From Clavibacter sp. VKM Ac-2873 (GTDB lineage: Bacteria; Actinomycetota; Actinomycetes; Actinomycetales; Microbacteriaceae): a stretch of 64,000 nt of DNA. This document shows positions 1 through 10,946 of the stretch, one piece after another. How positions within the stretch are numbered: position 1 is the stretch's first letter; every line of letters begins with the position of its first letter. Below the pieces are notes generated by a model, which was given only the letters and a program-made list of their open reading frames with translations, had not been told where the DNA came from and ran no database searches. The stretch spans positions 65,577-129,576 of the forward strand of contig NZ_JADKRS010000005.1 in assembly GCF_015351075.1 (NCBI RefSeq), written 5' to 3'. Made by a program: the position numbers and the translations under genes.

Positions 1-1
1 G

Positions 2-568
2 CTCGCGCGCATCACGCAGGAGATCATCGAGCTCTCCCGGCTCGAGGCGGCCAACGCGCTGGAGAAGGCGGAGCCCGTCGACGTCGACCACGTGATCAGC
101 GTCGCGCTCGACCAGGTGCGCCTCGGCGCGGAGCTCCGCGGCATCGAGCTCGCCCGCGGCAAGCGGTCGCGCTCCACCGTCTACGGCGACGAGGCCCTCC
201 TCGTGGTCGCCGTGCACAACCTGCTGAGCAACGCGGTCAACTACTCGCCCGACGGATCCCGGGTCGGCATCGGCGTCATGGTCGACGACGGGGCCGTCGA
301 GGTCGTGGTCACCGACCAGGGCATCGGCATCCCCGAGGACGAGCAGGGCCGGATCTTCGAGCGCTTCTTCCGCGTCGACCAGGCCCGTGCCCGCGACACC
401 GGCGGCACGGGTCTCGGGCTCAGCATCGTCAAGCACGTCGTGCAGAATCATGGCGGCGACGTGCGCGTCTGGTCCCGGCCGGGCCGCGGCTCCACCTTCA
501 CCATCCGCCTCCCCGAGGCATCGCAGACCCCGGCGCTCGCCGGTACGGACATCGGAGAACCCACGTGA
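2..568 (+). CDS. senX3: Sensor histidine kinase, SenX3-like (5' end outside window)
   Basis: Only the C-terminal part is visible; the reading frame is open from base 2. It holds the end of the dimerisation helix (IELSRLEAA) and the full ATP-binding domain: N box HNLLSNAVNYS, G1 box DQGIGIP, F box FERFFRVD and G2 box GGTGLGLSIV. In this family the kinase autophosphorylates a His (not in view) and passes phosphate to the response regulator, usually controlling phosphate-starvation genes. The stop codon overlaps the next start as GTGA (565-568), so the pair is translationally coupled. The SenX3 assignment rests on that pairing with a RegX3-like regulator and is inference; the histidine kinase call is certain. 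Confidence 0.88.
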   Translation, partial: LARITQEIIELSRLEAANALEKAEPVDVDHVISVALDQVRLGAELRGIELARGKRSRSTVYGDEALLVVAVHNLLSNAVNYSPDGSRVGIGVMVDDGAVEVVVTDQGIGIPEDEQGRIFERFFRVDQARARDTGGTGLGLSIVKHVVQNHGGDVRVWSRPGRGSTFTIRLPEASQTPALAGTDIGEPT

Positions 569-1245
569 CACGCATCATGCTCGTCGAGGACGAGGCGTCG
601 CTCAGCGAGCCGCTCGCCTTCCTGCTCCAGCGCGAGGGATACGAGGTGGACGTCGTCGAGGACGGTCCCGCCGCGGTCGCCGCGTTCGACAAGGACGGCG
701 CCGACCTGATCCTGCTCGACCTCATGCTCCCCGGCCTCCCCGGCACCGAGGTGTGCCGCGAGATCCGCACGCGCTCGGCCGTGCCGATCATCATGCTCAC
801 CGCCAAGGACTCCGAGGTGGACATCGTCGTGGGCCTCGAGCTGGGGGCCGACGACTACGTGACGAAGCCCTACTCGACGCGCGAGCTCCTGGCGCGGATC
901 CGCGCGGTCCTGCGCCGCCGCGTCGAGGTCGACGACGAGCCGCTGAACGTCCTCGAGGTCGGCGCGGTGCGCATGGACGTCGAGCGGCACACGGTCGAGG
1001 TCGACGGCCGCGAGATCGCGATGCCGCTGAAGGAGTTCGAGCTGCTCGAGCTGCTGCTGCGCAACGCCGGGCGCGTGCTCACGCGCGGTCAGCTCATCGA
1101 CCGGGTGTGGGGATCCGACTACTTCGGCGACACCAAGACGCTCGACGTGCACATCAAGCGGATCCGCTCCAAGATCGAGCGGGAGCCGTCCGACCCCGTG
1201 CTCCTCGTCACCGTCCGCGGGCTGGGCTACCGCTTCGAGGCCTAG
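565..1245 (+). CDS. regX3: Response regulator, RegX3-like (OmpR/PhoB family)
   Basis: This is a 226-residue two-domain regulator. The receiver domain (about 1-115) has the acidic pair E8/D9, phospho-acceptor D52 in LILLDLMLP and the conserved Lys in VTKPYS. The C-terminal OmpR-type winged helix (about 130-226) ends in the usual VRGLGYRFE wing. It starts with GTG inside the stop region of the kinase (GTGA overlap). In the family it is phosphorylated by SenX3 and acts on phosphate-response promoters. A strong hairpin follows 25 bp after the stop. Confidence 0.9.
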   Translation: MTRIMLVEDEASLSEPLAFLLQREGYEVDVVEDGPAAVAAFDKDGADLILLDLMLPGLPGTEVCREIRTRSAVPIIMLTAKDSEVDIVVGLELGADDYVTKPYSTRELLARIRAVLRRRVEVDDEPLNVLEVGAVRMDVERHTVEVDGREIAMPLKEFELLELLLRNAGRVLTRGQLIDRVWGSDYFGDTKTLDVHIKRIRSKIEREPSDPVLLVTVRGLGYRFEA

Positions 1246-1270
1246 CCCGACGATCCGCCGGCGACGACGA

Positions 1271-1298
1271 CGGCCCCGCCCTCGGGAGGGCGGGGCCG
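1271..1298. terminator. Hairpin terminator between regX3 and the convergent lipoprotein gene
   Basis: A 12-bp perfect GC-rich stem (1271-1282 with 1287-1298) closes a 4-nt loop. There is no clear U-tract, which is common in high-GC actinobacteria. It lies between converging genes and could serve both. Confidence 0.7.
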
Positions 1299-1332
1299 TG
1301 GTCGTGGCCGGGACGCGGACGCGACCCGCTGG

Positions 1333-1869
1333 CTAGTTCGTGGTGCCCGGAGTGGTGGTGGCCTTCGTGTCCGGGGTGGACCCGGTCTCTCCGGGGACCA
1401 GGTCCGTGTAGGTCCCCTGGTCGCCGTTGAGCACGGGCACGTCCATCTCGACGCCCTCGGCGTCGCCGTACTGGATGTAGACCTTGGTGAGCGAGCCCGG
1501 GGTCGCGTCGACCGAGTCGAAGGTGATGCGCTGGGAGTCCTCGGCACCGAACTTCGTGAGGCCGGGGGCCGCGGTGACGGTGCGCGTCTCGCGATCCGCG
1601 CTGCCCTCGGTGAGCTCGTGCTGGAACGAGACGCGCTGGCTGGCGCCCGAGTCGTTGACGAGCGTGACGACGAGGCTCGCGCCGGCCGATGACCCGTCCT
1701 CGGCGAGGAGGATCGCGTTGCGCACCTGGACGTCGCCGACCGTGGCGTCGAAGCCGTCGCTCGGGAAGTAGGAGATCTGCGTGGCCTGGGGCGTGATGAA
1801 CGTGCACGACGACGTGCCGACCGCGATCAGGGCCGCGAGGACGATGGACGATGCGGTACGCGCTCTCAC
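1333..1869 (-). CDS. Putative secreted lipoprotein
   Basis: A 178-residue protein with an N-terminal signal of the lipoprotein type: basic MRAR, a hydrophobic stretch to about residue 18 and Cys22 in GTSSC (an imperfect lipobox). The mature part is beta-rich with motifs such as [11 protein letters not shown] and the tail ends in a Thr/Pro-rich stretch. This kind of lipoprotein sits near senX3-regX3/carD in several actinobacteria (from memory), but no function can be assigned. The likely location is the outer face of the membrane. Confidence 0.75.
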   Translation of the reverse strand: MRARTASSIVLAALIAVGTSSCTFITPQATQISYFPSDGFDATVGDVQVRNAILLAEDGSSAGASLVVTLVNDSGASQRVSFQHELTEGSADRETRTVTAAPGLTKFGAEDSQRITFDSVDATPGSLTKVYIQYGDAEGVEMDVPVLNGDQGTYTDLVPGETGSTPDTKATTTPGTTN

Positions 1870-2033
1870 GGGACCCTCCGGTTGTCGCGCGGGCCGGCGC
1901 CGGGGCGTCCGGAGGCGTCCGCGCTGGATCAGCTGACCCGCTCAGCCTACGGGATCGGGTGGCGGGCGGCCGCCCGGGGGCGCGCGGGACCCGGCTGGTA
2001 ACCTGGAGATCACGTCCACAGAACGGGGAACCC

Positions 2034-2516
2034 ATGATCTTCGAGGTCGGCGAGACCGTCGTGTACCCGCATCACGGTGCCGCGACCATCATCGAGGTGA
2101 AGAAGCGCGTCATCCGCGGCGAGGAGAAGCTGTACCTCAAGCTCGACGTCAACCAGGGCGGCTTGCAGATCGAGGTCCCCGCGGAGAACGTCGACATGGT
2201 CGGCGTGCGCGACGTCATCGGGCGCGAGGGCGTGGAGCGCGTGTTCGAGGTGCTGCGCGCCGAGTTCACCGAGGAGCCCACCAACTGGTCGAGGCGCTAC
2301 AAGGCGAACCTCGAGAAGCTCGCGTCGGGCGACGTGCTGAAGGTCGCCGAGGTCGTGCGCGACCTGTGGCGTCGCAACCAGGACCGTGGCCTGTCCGCGG
2401 GCGAGAAGAGCATGCTCCAGAAGGCGCGCGGCATCCTCGTGGGCGAGCTCGCCCTGGCCGAGAAGACGGACGAGGAGCACGCGTCCACGCTGCTCGACGA
2501 GGTCCTCGCCTCCTGA
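2034..2516 (+). CDS. carD: CarD family RNA polymerase-binding transcription factor
   Basis: A 160-residue protein, the usual CarD length. The N-terminal RNAP-interacting domain (about 1-55) begins [15 protein letters not shown], and the helical DNA-binding domain carries the conserved Trp in EPTNWSRRY that wedges the upstream edge of the transcription bubble. CarD stabilises the open complex at rRNA and many other promoters and is essential in mycobacteria. The ATG at 2034 is chosen because it matches the conserved N terminus and has a GGGGAA ribosome site; a -10-like TAACCT lies about 25 nt upstream. It precedes ispDF, the usual actinobacterial order. Confidence 0.95.
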   Translation: MIFEVGETVVYPHHGAATIIEVKKRVIRGEEKLYLKLDVNQGGLQIEVPAENVDMVGVRDVIGREGVERVFEVLRAEFTEEPTNWSRRYKANLEKLASGDVLKVAEVVRDLWRRNQDRGLSAGEKSMLQKARGILVGELALAEKTDEEHASTLLDEVLAS

Positions 2517-2547
2517 CCCGCCCGGCGTCGGCCCGCGCGGCCGCGGG

Positions 2548-2553
2548 TAGCCT
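2548..2553 (+). promoter_or_regulatory. -10 box (TAGCCT) of ispDF, leaderless
   Basis: TAGCCT ends 6 nt before the ATG at 2560, which places the transcription start at or next to the A of the start codon. No Shine-Dalgarno sequence is present. Confidence 0.6.
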
Positions 2554-2559
2554 GACGGC

Positions 2560-3792
2560 ATGAGCCACGACCCCGTCGTCCCGTCCGCCCGCGTGATCGA
2601 CGACGGCGCGACGGACGGGCCCCGGCTCGGCGTCGTCGTCGTGGCCGCGGGCAGCGGCACGCGGCTGGGGGCGGGGATCCCGAAGGCGCTCGTCGAGGTC
2701 GGCGGCGTCACGCTGCTGGCGCGCTCCCTCGGGGCGATCCTCGCCCTCGCGGAGGAGGCGCACGTCGTGGTCGTCGCGCCGGGCACCCACCTGGCCGAGA
2801 CCACCGCCGTCGCGGACGCGGTCGCCGGGGTGGCGCGCGGATCCGTCGCCGTCGTCGTCGGGGGAGCGACCCGGCAGGGGTCCGTGCGGGCGGGCCTCGT
2901 GGCGCTCGCCGTGTCCGTCGACACCGTCCTCGTGCACGACGCCGCCCGCGCGCTCACGCCCACCGCCCTCTTCGCCGCCGTGGCGCGCGCCGTCCGCGCC
3001 GAGGGCGCCGGCGTCGTCCCGGGCCTGCCCGTCACCGACACGGTCAAGCGCGTGGACCCGGAAGGGGAGTGCCTCGGCACCGTCGACCGCAGCGACCTGG
3101 TCGGGGTCCAGACCCCGCAGGGCTTCCCGCGCGCAGCCCTCGACGCCGCGTACGCGCGGGCCGCCGCCGAGCACACCGACGACGCGGCCCTGTTCCAGGC
3201 CTCGGGCGCCCGCGTCCGCGTGATCCCCGGCGACGCGCTCGCGTTCAAGGTCACCACCGCGTGGGACCTCCGGCGCGCCGAGGAGCTCGTCGCGCGGGAC
3301 GCGGGCGTCGGATCCGCCGCCACCCGCCTCCGCTCGGGCATCGGCACCGACGTCCACGCGGTCGACCCGACCCAGCCGCTCTGGCTCGCGGGCCTGCACT
3401 GGCCGGGCGAGGCGGGGCTCGCCGGCCACAGCGACGGCGACGCGGTCAGCCACGCGATGTGCGACGCCCTGCTCTCGGCCGCGGGCCTCGGCGACATCGG
3501 CGGGATCTTCGGCACCGACGACCCGGAGCTCGACGGCGCCCACGGCGAGGTCTTCCTCCGGCGCACCGCGGAGCTCGTGCGCGGCGCCGGCTACCGGATC
3601 GTCAACGTGGCCGTGCAGGTCATGGCCGTCCGGCCCAAGCTGTCGCCGCGGCGGGCCGAGGCCGAGCGGATCCTCTCGGCCGCCGTCGGCGCGCCCGTCT
3701 CGCTCGCCGGCACCACCACGGACGGGCTCGGCTTCACGGGTCGCGGCGACGGCGTCGCGGCGGTCGCGACGGCCCTCGTCGAGCGCCTCTGA
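2560..3792 (+). CDS. ispDF: Bifunctional IspD/IspF isoprenoid (MEP pathway) enzyme
   Basis: A 410-residue fusion. Residues 1 to about 240 are IspD (MEP cytidylyltransferase) with the CTP-binding [11 protein letters not shown] loop and downstream [10 protein letters not shown]. Residues about 255-410 are IspF (MECDP synthase) with metal-binding GTDVHAV and [13 protein letters not shown]. The two enzymes catalyse the third and fifth steps of the methylerythritol phosphate route to IPP and DMAPP in the cytoplasm. In Mycobacterium these are separate adjacent genes; the fused form is known in several bacteria. It is transcribed from its own leaderless promoter after carD and is followed by cysS. 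Confidence 0.96.
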   Translation: MSHDPVVPSARVIDDGATDGPRLGVVVVAAGSGTRLGAGIPKALVEVGGVTLLARSLGAILALAEEAHVVVVAPGTHLAETTAVADAVAGVARGSVAVVVGGATRQGSVRAGLVALAVSVDTVLVHDAARALTPTALFAAVARAVRAEGAGVVPGLPVTDTVKRVDPEGECLGTVDRSDLVGVQTPQGFPRAALDAAYARAAAEHTDDAALFQASGARVRVIPGDALAFKVTTAWDLRRAEELVARDAGVGSAATRLRSGIGTDVHAVDPTQPLWLAGLHWPGEAGLAGHSDGDAVSHAMCDALLSAAGLGDIGGIFGTDDPELDGAHGEVFLRRTAELVRGAGYRIVNVAVQVMAVRPKLSPRRAEAERILSAAVGAPVSLAGTTTDGLGFTGRGDGVAAVATALVERL

Positions 3793-3863
3793 CCGCGTCG
3801 TCGCGGCGGTCGTCGCACGCCGTCCCGCCCCGTCATCCGGCGGGGGCGCGGATGCGCGCTGAC

Positions 3864-3869
3864 TAGGAT
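3864..3869 (+). promoter_or_regulatory. -10 box (TAGGAT) of cysS, leaderless
   Basis: TAGGAT is separated by exactly 6 nt from the GTG start at 3876 and there is no ribosome site between them. This decides the GTG start. Confidence 0.6.
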
Positions 3870-3875
3870 CTCTCT

Positions 3876-5330
3876 GTGACCCTGCGCCTCCATGACTCCC
3901 GGACGCAGTCCCTGCGGGACTTCGTGCCGCTCGTCGACGGCAGGGTCGGCATCTACGTCTGCGGCCCCACCGTGCAGTCGGCGCCGCACATCGGCCACCT
4001 CCGGAGCGCGCTGGCCTACGACCAGCTGCGCCGCTGGCTCACCCACCGCGGGCTCGACGTCACCCTCGTCCGCAACGTCACCGACATCGACGACAAGGTC
4101 ATCGACAACGCCCGGCGCGGCCAGGAGGCCGGCGGCACGGAGGAGTGGTGGGCGCTCGCGTACCGCGTCGAGCTCGAGTTCTCCGCCGCCTACGCGGCCC
4201 TCGGGATCCTCCCGCCCAGCTACGAGCCGCGCGCGACGGCGAGCATCGGCGAGATGCAGGAGATCGTGCGGCGCCTCGTCGACCGCGGGCACGCGTACGC
4301 GGCCGACGACGGATCCGGCGACGTCTACTTCGACACCGCCTCCTGGCCCGAGTACGGCGAGCTCACCCGCCAGCGCGCCGGCGACATGGAGGCCGCGACC
4401 GACGCCGATCCGCGCGCCAAGCGCGACGTGCGCGACTTCGCCCTCTGGAAGGGCGCCAAGCACGGCGAGCCCGCGAGCGCGTCCTGGCCGTCGCCGTGGG
4501 GCGCCGGCCGCCCGGGCTGGCACATCGAGTGCTCCGCCATGTCCACGCGCTACCTCGGCGCCGAGTTCGACATCCACGGCGGCGGCCTCGACCTGCGCTT
4601 CCCGCACCACGAGAACGAGCTCGCGCAGTCGCGGGCCGCGGGGGATCCGTTCGCCCGCTACTGGCTGCACAACGGGCTCGTCGCCGTGGCCGGCCAGAAG
4701 ATGAGCAAGTCGCTCGGCAACTCGCTCTTCGCCGCCGACCTGCTCGCCTCCGCACGGCCGGTCGTGGTCCGCTACTTCCTCGGATCCGCGCACTACCGGT
4801 CCACCCTCGAGTTCCACGACGGCGCGCTCGCCGAGGCGGAGGCCGCCCTCGACCGCATCGAGACCTTCCTCGACCGCAGCGCCCGCCGCCTCGCCGGCAC
4901 GCGCTTCCAGGCCGCGGCGGCGGTGCCGGGCAGCGCGCCCGCGACCGTGCCCGACGAGTTCGCCGAGGCCATGGACGACGACCTGAGCGTCCCGCAGGCG
5001 CTCGCCGTCCTCCATGACGCCGTCCGCGCGGGCAACGCCGCCCTCGACGCCGGCGACCTGCAGGAGGCCGCATCGCTGCGCGCGGACGTCTCCGCCATGG
5101 TGGCCGTGCTCGGGATCGACCCGCTGGCCGACGAGTGGCGCACCGCGTCCGACCAGCCCGCGCGCCGTGCGCTGCAGGCCCTGGTCGAGCACCGGATCGC
5201 CGAGCGACAGACCGCGCGGGAGGCCAGGGACTTCGCCCTCGCCGACCGCATCAGACAGGAGCTGGCCGAGGCCGGCATCACGATAGAGGACTCGCCTGGC
5301 GGGTCGCATTGGAGCATCGATGGCGAATAA
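3876..5330 (+). CDS. cysS: Cysteinyl-tRNA synthetase
   Basis: A 484-residue class I synthetase. The zinc and HIGH region reads [19 protein letters not shown], the second zinc site includes WHIECSAMS and PHHENE, and the KMSKS loop is GQKMSKSLG. The C-terminal helical DALR-type domain covers about 350-484. It charges tRNA-Cys in the cytoplasm. The GTG start is fixed by the -10 box 6 nt upstream. The stop overlaps the rlmB start by 11 nt. The carD-ispDF-cysS-rlmB order is conserved in actinobacteria. Confidence 0.97.
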   Translation: MTLRLHDSRTQSLRDFVPLVDGRVGIYVCGPTVQSAPHIGHLRSALAYDQLRRWLTHRGLDVTLVRNVTDIDDKVIDNARRGQEAGGTEEWWALAYRVELEFSAAYAALGILPPSYEPRATASIGEMQEIVRRLVDRGHAYAADDGSGDVYFDTASWPEYGELTRQRAGDMEAATDADPRAKRDVRDFALWKGAKHGEPASASWPSPWGAGRPGWHIECSAMSTRYLGAEFDIHGGGLDLRFPHHENELAQSRAAGDPFARYWLHNGLVAVAGQKMSKSLGNSLFAADLLASARPVVVRYFLGSAHYRSTLEFHDGALAEAEAALDRIETFLDRSARRLAGTRFQAAAAVPGSAPATVPDEFAEAMDDDLSVPQALAVLHDAVRAGNAALDAGDLQEAASLRADVSAMVAVLGIDPLADEWRTASDQPARRALQALVEHRIAERQTAREARDFALADRIRQELAEAGITIEDSPGGSHWSIDGE

Positions 5331-6390
5331 GCCCAGCCGCTCAGGCGCGGTACGGAAGACCAAGAAGGGCCCGCTCAAGGGATCAGGAGGGCAGGGCAGG
5401 CAGGCCCTCGAGGGCAAGAAGCCCACGCCCAAGGCCGAGGACCGGCCGTACCACCCCGCCGGCAAGCGCAAGCTCGCGAAGGACCGGTACGAGGCGGCGT
5501 CCGCGGGCGCGAACCGCGGCCGTGACGAGCGCGCCGAGCGCTCGCCCGCACCCCGGTCCGCGGCGCCGCGCGCTCGCGCGACCGACCGCCCCGCCGGGGC
5601 CGACGCCCCGCGCGCCCGGCGTGCGAAGCAGCAGGACGAGTCCGAGGTCGTCACCGGCCGCAACTCGGTGGTCGAGGCGCTCCGCGCCAAGATCCCCGCG
5701 ACCGCCCTCTACATCGCCTCGCGCATCGAGTACGACGACCGCGTCAAGGAGGTCCTGTCGCTCGCCACCGGGCGCGGGATCCCCGTGCTCGAGGTCATGC
5801 GCCCCGAGCTCGACCGCATCGCCGGCCATGACGCGGTGCACCAGGGCCTCGCGCTCAAGGTGCCGCCGTACGAGTACGCGGACGCGCTCGAGCTGCTCGA
5901 CAAGACCATCTCGCGCGGCCAGGTGCCGCTCATGGTCGCCCTCGACGGGATCACGGATCCGCGCAACCTCGGGGCGATCATCCGCTCTGTCGCCGCGTTC
6001 GGCGGCCACGGCGTCATCGTTCCGCAGCGTCGCTCGGTCGGCCTCACCGCCAGCGCCTGGAAGACCTCGGCGGGCGCGGCTGCGCGCACGCCCGTCGCCA
6101 TGGCGTCGAACCTCACCCAGACGCTCAAGGCGCTCAAGCAGCGCGGCGTCTTCGTCGTCGGCCTCGACGGCGGCGGCGACATGTCGCTGCACGAGTTCAC
6201 GCTCGCCGACCGGCCGATCGTGGTCGTCGTCGGATCCGAGGGCAAGGGCCTGTCGCGCCTCGTCACCGAGACGTGCGACACCGTCGTCTCGATCCCGATC
6301 GGCGCATCGACGGAGTCGCTCAACGCCGGCATCGCGGCGAGCGTCACGCTCTACGAGATCGGCAAGCTGCGGGCGGCCGCGCGCAAGTAG
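5320..6390 (+). CDS. rlmB: 23S rRNA (guanosine-2'-O-)-methyltransferase, RlmB/TrmH (SpoU) family
   Basis: A 356-residue protein. The first 105 or so residues are a basic, low-complexity extension rich in Lys, Arg, Pro and Ala. Then come a substrate-binding domain starting at [11 protein letters not shown] and the SpoU knot with motif 1 ([13 protein letters not shown]), motif 2 ([11 protein letters not shown]) and motif 3 ([12 protein letters not shown]). The family methylates G2251 of 23S rRNA using SAM; the exact nucleotide is inferred. The start overlaps the end of cysS by 11 nt. The long basic tail, absent from Escherichia coli RlmB, may bind RNA. A strong terminator follows directly. Confidence 0.92.
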   Translation: MANKPSRSGAVRKTKKGPLKGSGGQGRQALEGKKPTPKAEDRPYHPAGKRKLAKDRYEAASAGANRGRDERAERSPAPRSAAPRARATDRPAGADAPRARRAKQQDESEVVTGRNSVVEALRAKIPATALYIASRIEYDDRVKEVLSLATGRGIPVLEVMRPELDRIAGHDAVHQGLALKVPPYEYADALELLDKTISRGQVPLMVALDGITDPRNLGAIIRSVAAFGGHGVIVPQRRSVGLTASAWKTSAGAAARTPVAMASNLTQTLKALKQRGVFVVGLDGGGDMSLHEFTLADRPIVVVVGSEGKGLSRLVTETCDTVVSIPIGASTESLNAGIAASVTLYEIGKLRAAARK

Positions 6391-6394
6391 GACG

Positions 6395-6446
6395 CCGCAC
6401 GCAGGAGGAGCCGGGGCCCACGGGTCCCGGCTCCTCCTGCGTGCGG
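6395..6446. terminator. Bidirectional terminator between rlmB and DUF4032 gene
   Basis: A 21-bp perfect stem (6395-6415 with 6426-6446) with a 10-nt loop lies between two convergent genes, 4 nt after the rlmB stop. It is among the strongest hairpins in the window. Confidence 0.85.
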
Positions 6447-6463
6447 GCCTCGGCCCGCGCCGT

Positions 6464-7768
6464 TCAGACCTTCGTGCGCCAGTCCTCCGCGGCCTCGGCC
6501 TCGGTGATCGGCACGTCCGACTCGTCCTCGATCACGCCGATGGACTCGGTGGGCGGGTCGATGACCGTCGCCTCGTCGCGCCGGTGCCGCAGGATGTCCT
6601 GCACGTAGGCGGTCACGGCCTCGGCGAGCGGGATGTCGCGGCTCAGCTTCTGCGACATGTACCAGCGGTGCTCGAGCAGCTGGTGGAAGACCTCGGCCGG
6701 CTCGAGCTTGCCGCGGAGGTCCCGTGGGATCGCCCGCACGACGGGCTCGAACACGCGGGCCAGCCACTCGTGCGCGACCATCTCCTCGTCGAGGTCCTGC
6801 TTGTCGGCCGCCGCGGTGTACGAGTCGAGGTCGTTGAGCAGGCGCCTGGCCTGGTTCTCCTGCGCGTCCACGCCCGTGAGGCGCAGCAGCCGGCGCTGGT
6901 GGTGCCCGGCGTCGACGACCTTGGGCTGGATCCGCACCTGCGAGCCCTCGGCGGTCGTGCGGATCGCGAGCTCCTCGATGTCGAAGCCGAGGTCGTTGAG
7001 GCGATCGACGCGCTCGTTGATCCGCCAGCGCTCCGAGGTCGGGAACTCCTCGCGGCCGGTGAGCTCCTTCCAGAGCGTGCGGTACTGCGCCACGATGCGC
7101 GTGCTCGTCTCGAGCGGGTCGAGGCCCTCCTCGATCCGGCCGCCGGCCTCGAGGTCCATGAGCTCGCCGGCGATGTTCACGCGCGCGATCTCGAGGTCGT
7201 TCTCGCGCTGTCCGTTGGAGAGCCCGCCGTTGAAGAGCTTGCCGGTCTCCGCGTCCACCAGGTAGGCGGCGAACGCGCCCGCGTCTCGACGGAACAGCGT
7301 GTTGGAGAGCGAGACGTCTCCCCAGAAGAAGCCGATCATGTGCAGCCGCACGAGCAGGACGGCCAGGGCGTCCACGAGGCGCGTCGCCGTGTCGGGTCGC
7401 AGCTGCTGCGAGAAGAGCGCCCGGTAGGGGAGCGAGAACTTGAGGTGCCGGGTGACGAGCACCGACTTCAGCGGATCGCCGTCCTCGTCGGTGCGGTTCG
7501 TGATCACGGCGACGGGCTCCACGCAGGGGATCTCGAGCCGCTGCAGGGTCCGCAGCATGTCGTACTCGCCGCGGGCCATCTCGTCCGTCGTCTCCTTGAT
7601 GGCGATGACGTAGCCGGAGAGGTTCGCGAAGCGCACGAGGTGGCGGGAGATGCCCTTCGGGAGGGTCGCGATGGCCGAGGACGGCCACTCGTCGAGCGGC
7701 AGCTGCCAGGGCAGGTCGAGGAGCGCGGGATCGACCGTCGCCGAGGTGATGTTCAGGGATCCGGCCAT
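6464..7768 (-). CDS. DUF4032 / lipopolysaccharide-kinase-like protein
   Basis: A 434-residue protein conserved in actinobacteria. The central part resembles an eukaryotic-like or InaA-type kinase fold: IGFFWGDVSLSNTLFR is a catalytic-loop-like motif (Asp and Asn present) and YLVDAETGKL is a metal-binding DFG-like motif. Upstream VIAIKETTDE could supply the ATP Lys and LQRLEIPCVEPVAV is the N-lobe strand. Its substrate is unknown. The start is fixed by a leaderless promoter, -10 TAGGGT (complement 7775-7780) 6 nt before ATG. It lies between rlmB (convergent) and the orphan ABC ATPase. Confidence 0.8.
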   Translation of the reverse strand: MAGSLNITSATVDPALLDLPWQLPLDEWPSSAIATLPKGISRHLVRFANLSGYVIAIKETTDEMARGEYDMLRTLQRLEIPCVEPVAVITNRTDEDGDPLKSVLVTRHLKFSLPYRALFSQQLRPDTATRLVDALAVLLVRLHMIGFFWGDVSLSNTLFRRDAGAFAAYLVDAETGKLFNGGLSNGQRENDLEIARVNIAGELMDLEAGGRIEEGLDPLETSTRIVAQYRTLWKELTGREEFPTSERWRINERVDRLNDLGFDIEELAIRTTAEGSQVRIQPKVVDAGHHQRRLLRLTGVDAQENQARRLLNDLDSYTAAADKQDLDEEMVAHEWLARVFEPVVRAIPRDLRGKLEPAEVFHQLLEHRWYMSQKLSRDIPLAEAVTAYVQDILRHRRDEATVIDPPTESIGVIEDESDVPITEAEAAEDWRTKV

Positions 7769-7798
7769 GCTGCGACCCTACCCGACCCCGGAAACGCG

Positions 7799-7851
7799 GC
7801 TGCCGCGGCCCCCGGTGCTCCCGGCGAGGGGAGCGTGGGGACCGCGGCAGC
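7799..7851. terminator. Hairpin terminator downstream of the ABC ATPase gene
   Basis: A long imperfect stem (7799-7812 with 7837-7851, one unpaired base) encloses a second short GCTCCC/GGGAGC-type stem. It sits just after the ABC ATPase stop (minus strand). Confidence 0.65.
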
Positions 7852-7869
7852 GGTGGTGCGGGAGGTCGA

Positions 7870-8970
<1,101 letters not shown>

Positions 8971-9285
8971 TTCGGTGTTCTCCTTCACGGGCAGGTACGT
9001 GCCCGACGATCCGTGGTGATGGATGTGATGCTCATGGCTCATCGCTGTGGGCGACGACGACCACGTGTTGAGTATTGCACGGGGGTCTGTGGTCGGGAAG
9101 CGCGGCACGACGGGGATCGGCGGTGATTCCTCACCTGGGGACAGGGTGCCTCGGGCCTGTATCGTCTCCTGCGGCGCCGTACCCGCGCCCGCCGCGTCAC
9201 CGCTTTCCCAGACTGGCCGCCTAGAGTCCTGAGGTCGTCCGGGAGCCCGCCCGAACCCGACTCCCCATCCCCTGAGCGAGGATCC

Positions 9286-10203
9286 ATGAGCAGCACGCCG
9301 CCCGCGCACGAACCGCACGGCGGTCACCGACGACGCCGCGAGGCCGCGCGCGAGAAGGCGCGGCTCAACCGGATGAAGCAGCGCCGTCGCGACGTCGTGG
9401 GCCGCTACCTCATCCGCGGCGGCATCGCGGCGGCCCTCGTCGCGGTGGTCGTGGTGGTGGGCCTCGTCGTCGTCCAGGGTGCGCGGCCCGCGGGACCCGG
9501 CCCCCAGAACATGGCGAGCGACGGCATCCTCATCGGCAAGGACCTGGCCGCGACCCCGACGAAGGCCCTCGACCCCCAGCAGGATCCGGTCCCCGCCGCG
9601 TCGGACGCGGCCGGCGTCGCCCGCATCCGCGTCTACGTCGACTACCTCTGCACCGCGTGCAAGGAGTTCCAGGACACCAACGGCGCGCAGATGGAGGGGT
9701 GGCTCCAGTCCGGCGCCGCCACCGTCGAGATCCACCCCGTCGCGATCCTCACCAGCAAGTCGCAGGCGTACTCGCTGCGTGCGGCCAACGCCGCCGCCTG
9801 CGTGGCCGACTCCTCCCCGGACGACTTCTGGGCCTTCAACTCCGCGCTCTTCGCGGACCAGCCTGCTGAGCAGAGCACGGGACTCAGCGACGATCGCATC
9901 GTCGAGCTCGCCGGGCAGGCGGGCGCCGGCTCGCCCGACGTCGCGAAGTGCGTCTCCGACCAGCGGTTCCAGTCGTGGGTGAACGCCGCGACCGATCGCG
10001 TCCTGGACGGGGACATCCCGGACTCGAACGTCGACAAGGTGGTGGGCGCGCCCGTCATCGTGGTCGGCGACCGCCAGTACACGGGACAGCCCGACGACGC
10101 CAAGGCGTTCGCGGCGTTCGTGCTCCAGGCCGCCGGCCAGGACGCGACGACGTCGCCCACCCCGACCCCGTCGCCCTCCGAGACGCCGACGACCGCCCCT
10201 TAG
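9286..10203 (+). CDS. Membrane-anchored DsbA-like thioredoxin protein
   Basis: A 305-residue protein with a basic cytoplasmic N terminus (about 1-42), one transmembrane helix (about 43-64) and an extracellular DsbA/thioredoxin-fold domain. The active site is C122-T-A-C125 in VDYLCTACKEF, and the cis-Pro region is VVGAPVIVVG. The tail is Thr/Pro-rich. The fold forms or isomerises disulfides in secreted proteins, as in the actinobacterial DsbA/MdbA group. The ATG follows a GAGCGAGGATCC region, and a TAGAGT -10-like box lies upstream. Confidence 0.88.
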   Translation: MSSTPPAHEPHGGHRRRREAAREKARLNRMKQRRRDVVGRYLIRGGIAAALVAVVVVVGLVVVQGARPAGPGPQNMASDGILIGKDLAATPTKALDPQQDPVPAASDAAGVARIRVYVDYLCTACKEFQDTNGAQMEGWLQSGAATVEIHPVAILTSKSQAYSLRAANAAACVADSSPDDFWAFNSALFADQPAEQSTGLSDDRIVELAGQAGAGSPDVAKCVSDQRFQSWVNAATDRVLDGDIPDSNVDKVVGAPVIVVGDRQYTGQPDDAKAFAAFVLQAAGQDATTSPTPTPSPSETPTTAP

Positions 10204-10244
10204 CGCGGCTCGTATGATGGATCGACGGCCCGCGAGGTCCGTCG

Positions 10245-10317
10245 GCCGGCCTGGCGCAATTGGTAGCGCACCGCACTTGTAATGCGGCGGTTACGGGTTC
10301 GAGTCCCGTGGCCGGCT
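10245..10317 (+). tRNA. tRNA-Thr (anticodon TGT)
   Basis: A full cloverleaf: 7-bp acceptor 10245-10251 with 10310-10316, discriminator T10317, anticodon stem 10271-10275/10283-10287 with TGT at 10278-10280, and T stem 10293-10297/10305-10309 around TTCGAGT. The CCA is not encoded. A TATGAT -10 box lies at 10213-10218. Confidence 0.95.
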
Positions 10318-10331
10318 CTCGACGCCCGACC

Positions 10332-10946
10332 TCAGTCCAGGACGGTGATCATGCGCTCGCCCTCGACGGTCGAGCGAGGGCCCTTGGCGTCGTCGGCGGC
10401 GACGTCGCCGACGTAGAGCCAGCCGAGGAGATCCTCGCCGTCGTGCAGGCCGTGCATCCGCCGCACCGCGTCGCTGCGCGTCAGGCCGCCCGTGCGCCAG
10501 AACACGCCCCATCCCCGCTCCTCGAGCGTCAGGGTGAGGGCGTGGGCGACACCCGCGGCGACCGCCTCCTGCTCCCAGTCCGGCACCTTCCTGCTCGGCG
10601 TGCGACAGACGACGACGGCGACGAGCAGGCTCGCGCGATGGGTCTTCTTGCGGTGCTTGCCGGAGCCGGGATCTCCCGCGGCCTCGTCCATCGCGGCGCC
10701 GAGGCGGTCGCGTGCTCCTGCGCGGATCTCGATGACCCGCCAGGGACGGAGCGCGCCATGGTCGGCGAGCCGGGACGCGGCCTCCACGAGCGGCACGAGC
10801 TCCTCGTGCGTCGGGGACGCGTCGCCCACGGACGAGCGCGAGCGTCGGCCGCGGAGCGCCTCGAGAACGGGTCCGCCGTGCGCGCCAGTGCCGGGCCCGG
10901 ACGGATCGGCGGCGCCGCCCGCCCGATGCCGCGGCACGTCGGTCAC
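10332..10946 (-). CDS. Nitroreductase family protein
   Basis: A 204-residue FMN-dependent nitroreductase-like protein. The RRSRSS start motif and PWRVIEI, followed by a C-terminal GWLYVGDV strand, fit the family. The substrate is unknown; such proteins reduce nitroaromatics, flavins or quinones with NAD(P)H. The start is the GTG at 10946, whose GTGA overlaps the msrB stop, so both genes are translated from one mRNA. Pairing with msrB suggests a role in oxidative stress (inference). Confidence 0.78.
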   Translation of the reverse strand: MTDVPRHRAGGAADPSGPGTGAHGGPVLEALRGRRSRSSVGDASPTHEELVPLVEAASRLADHGALRPWRVIEIRAGARDRLGAAMDEAAGDPGSGKHRKKTHRASLLVAVVVCRTPSRKVPDWEQEAVAAGVAHALTLTLEERGWGVFWRTGGLTRSDAVRRMHGLHDGEDLLGWLYVGDVAADDAKGPRSTVEGERMITVLD

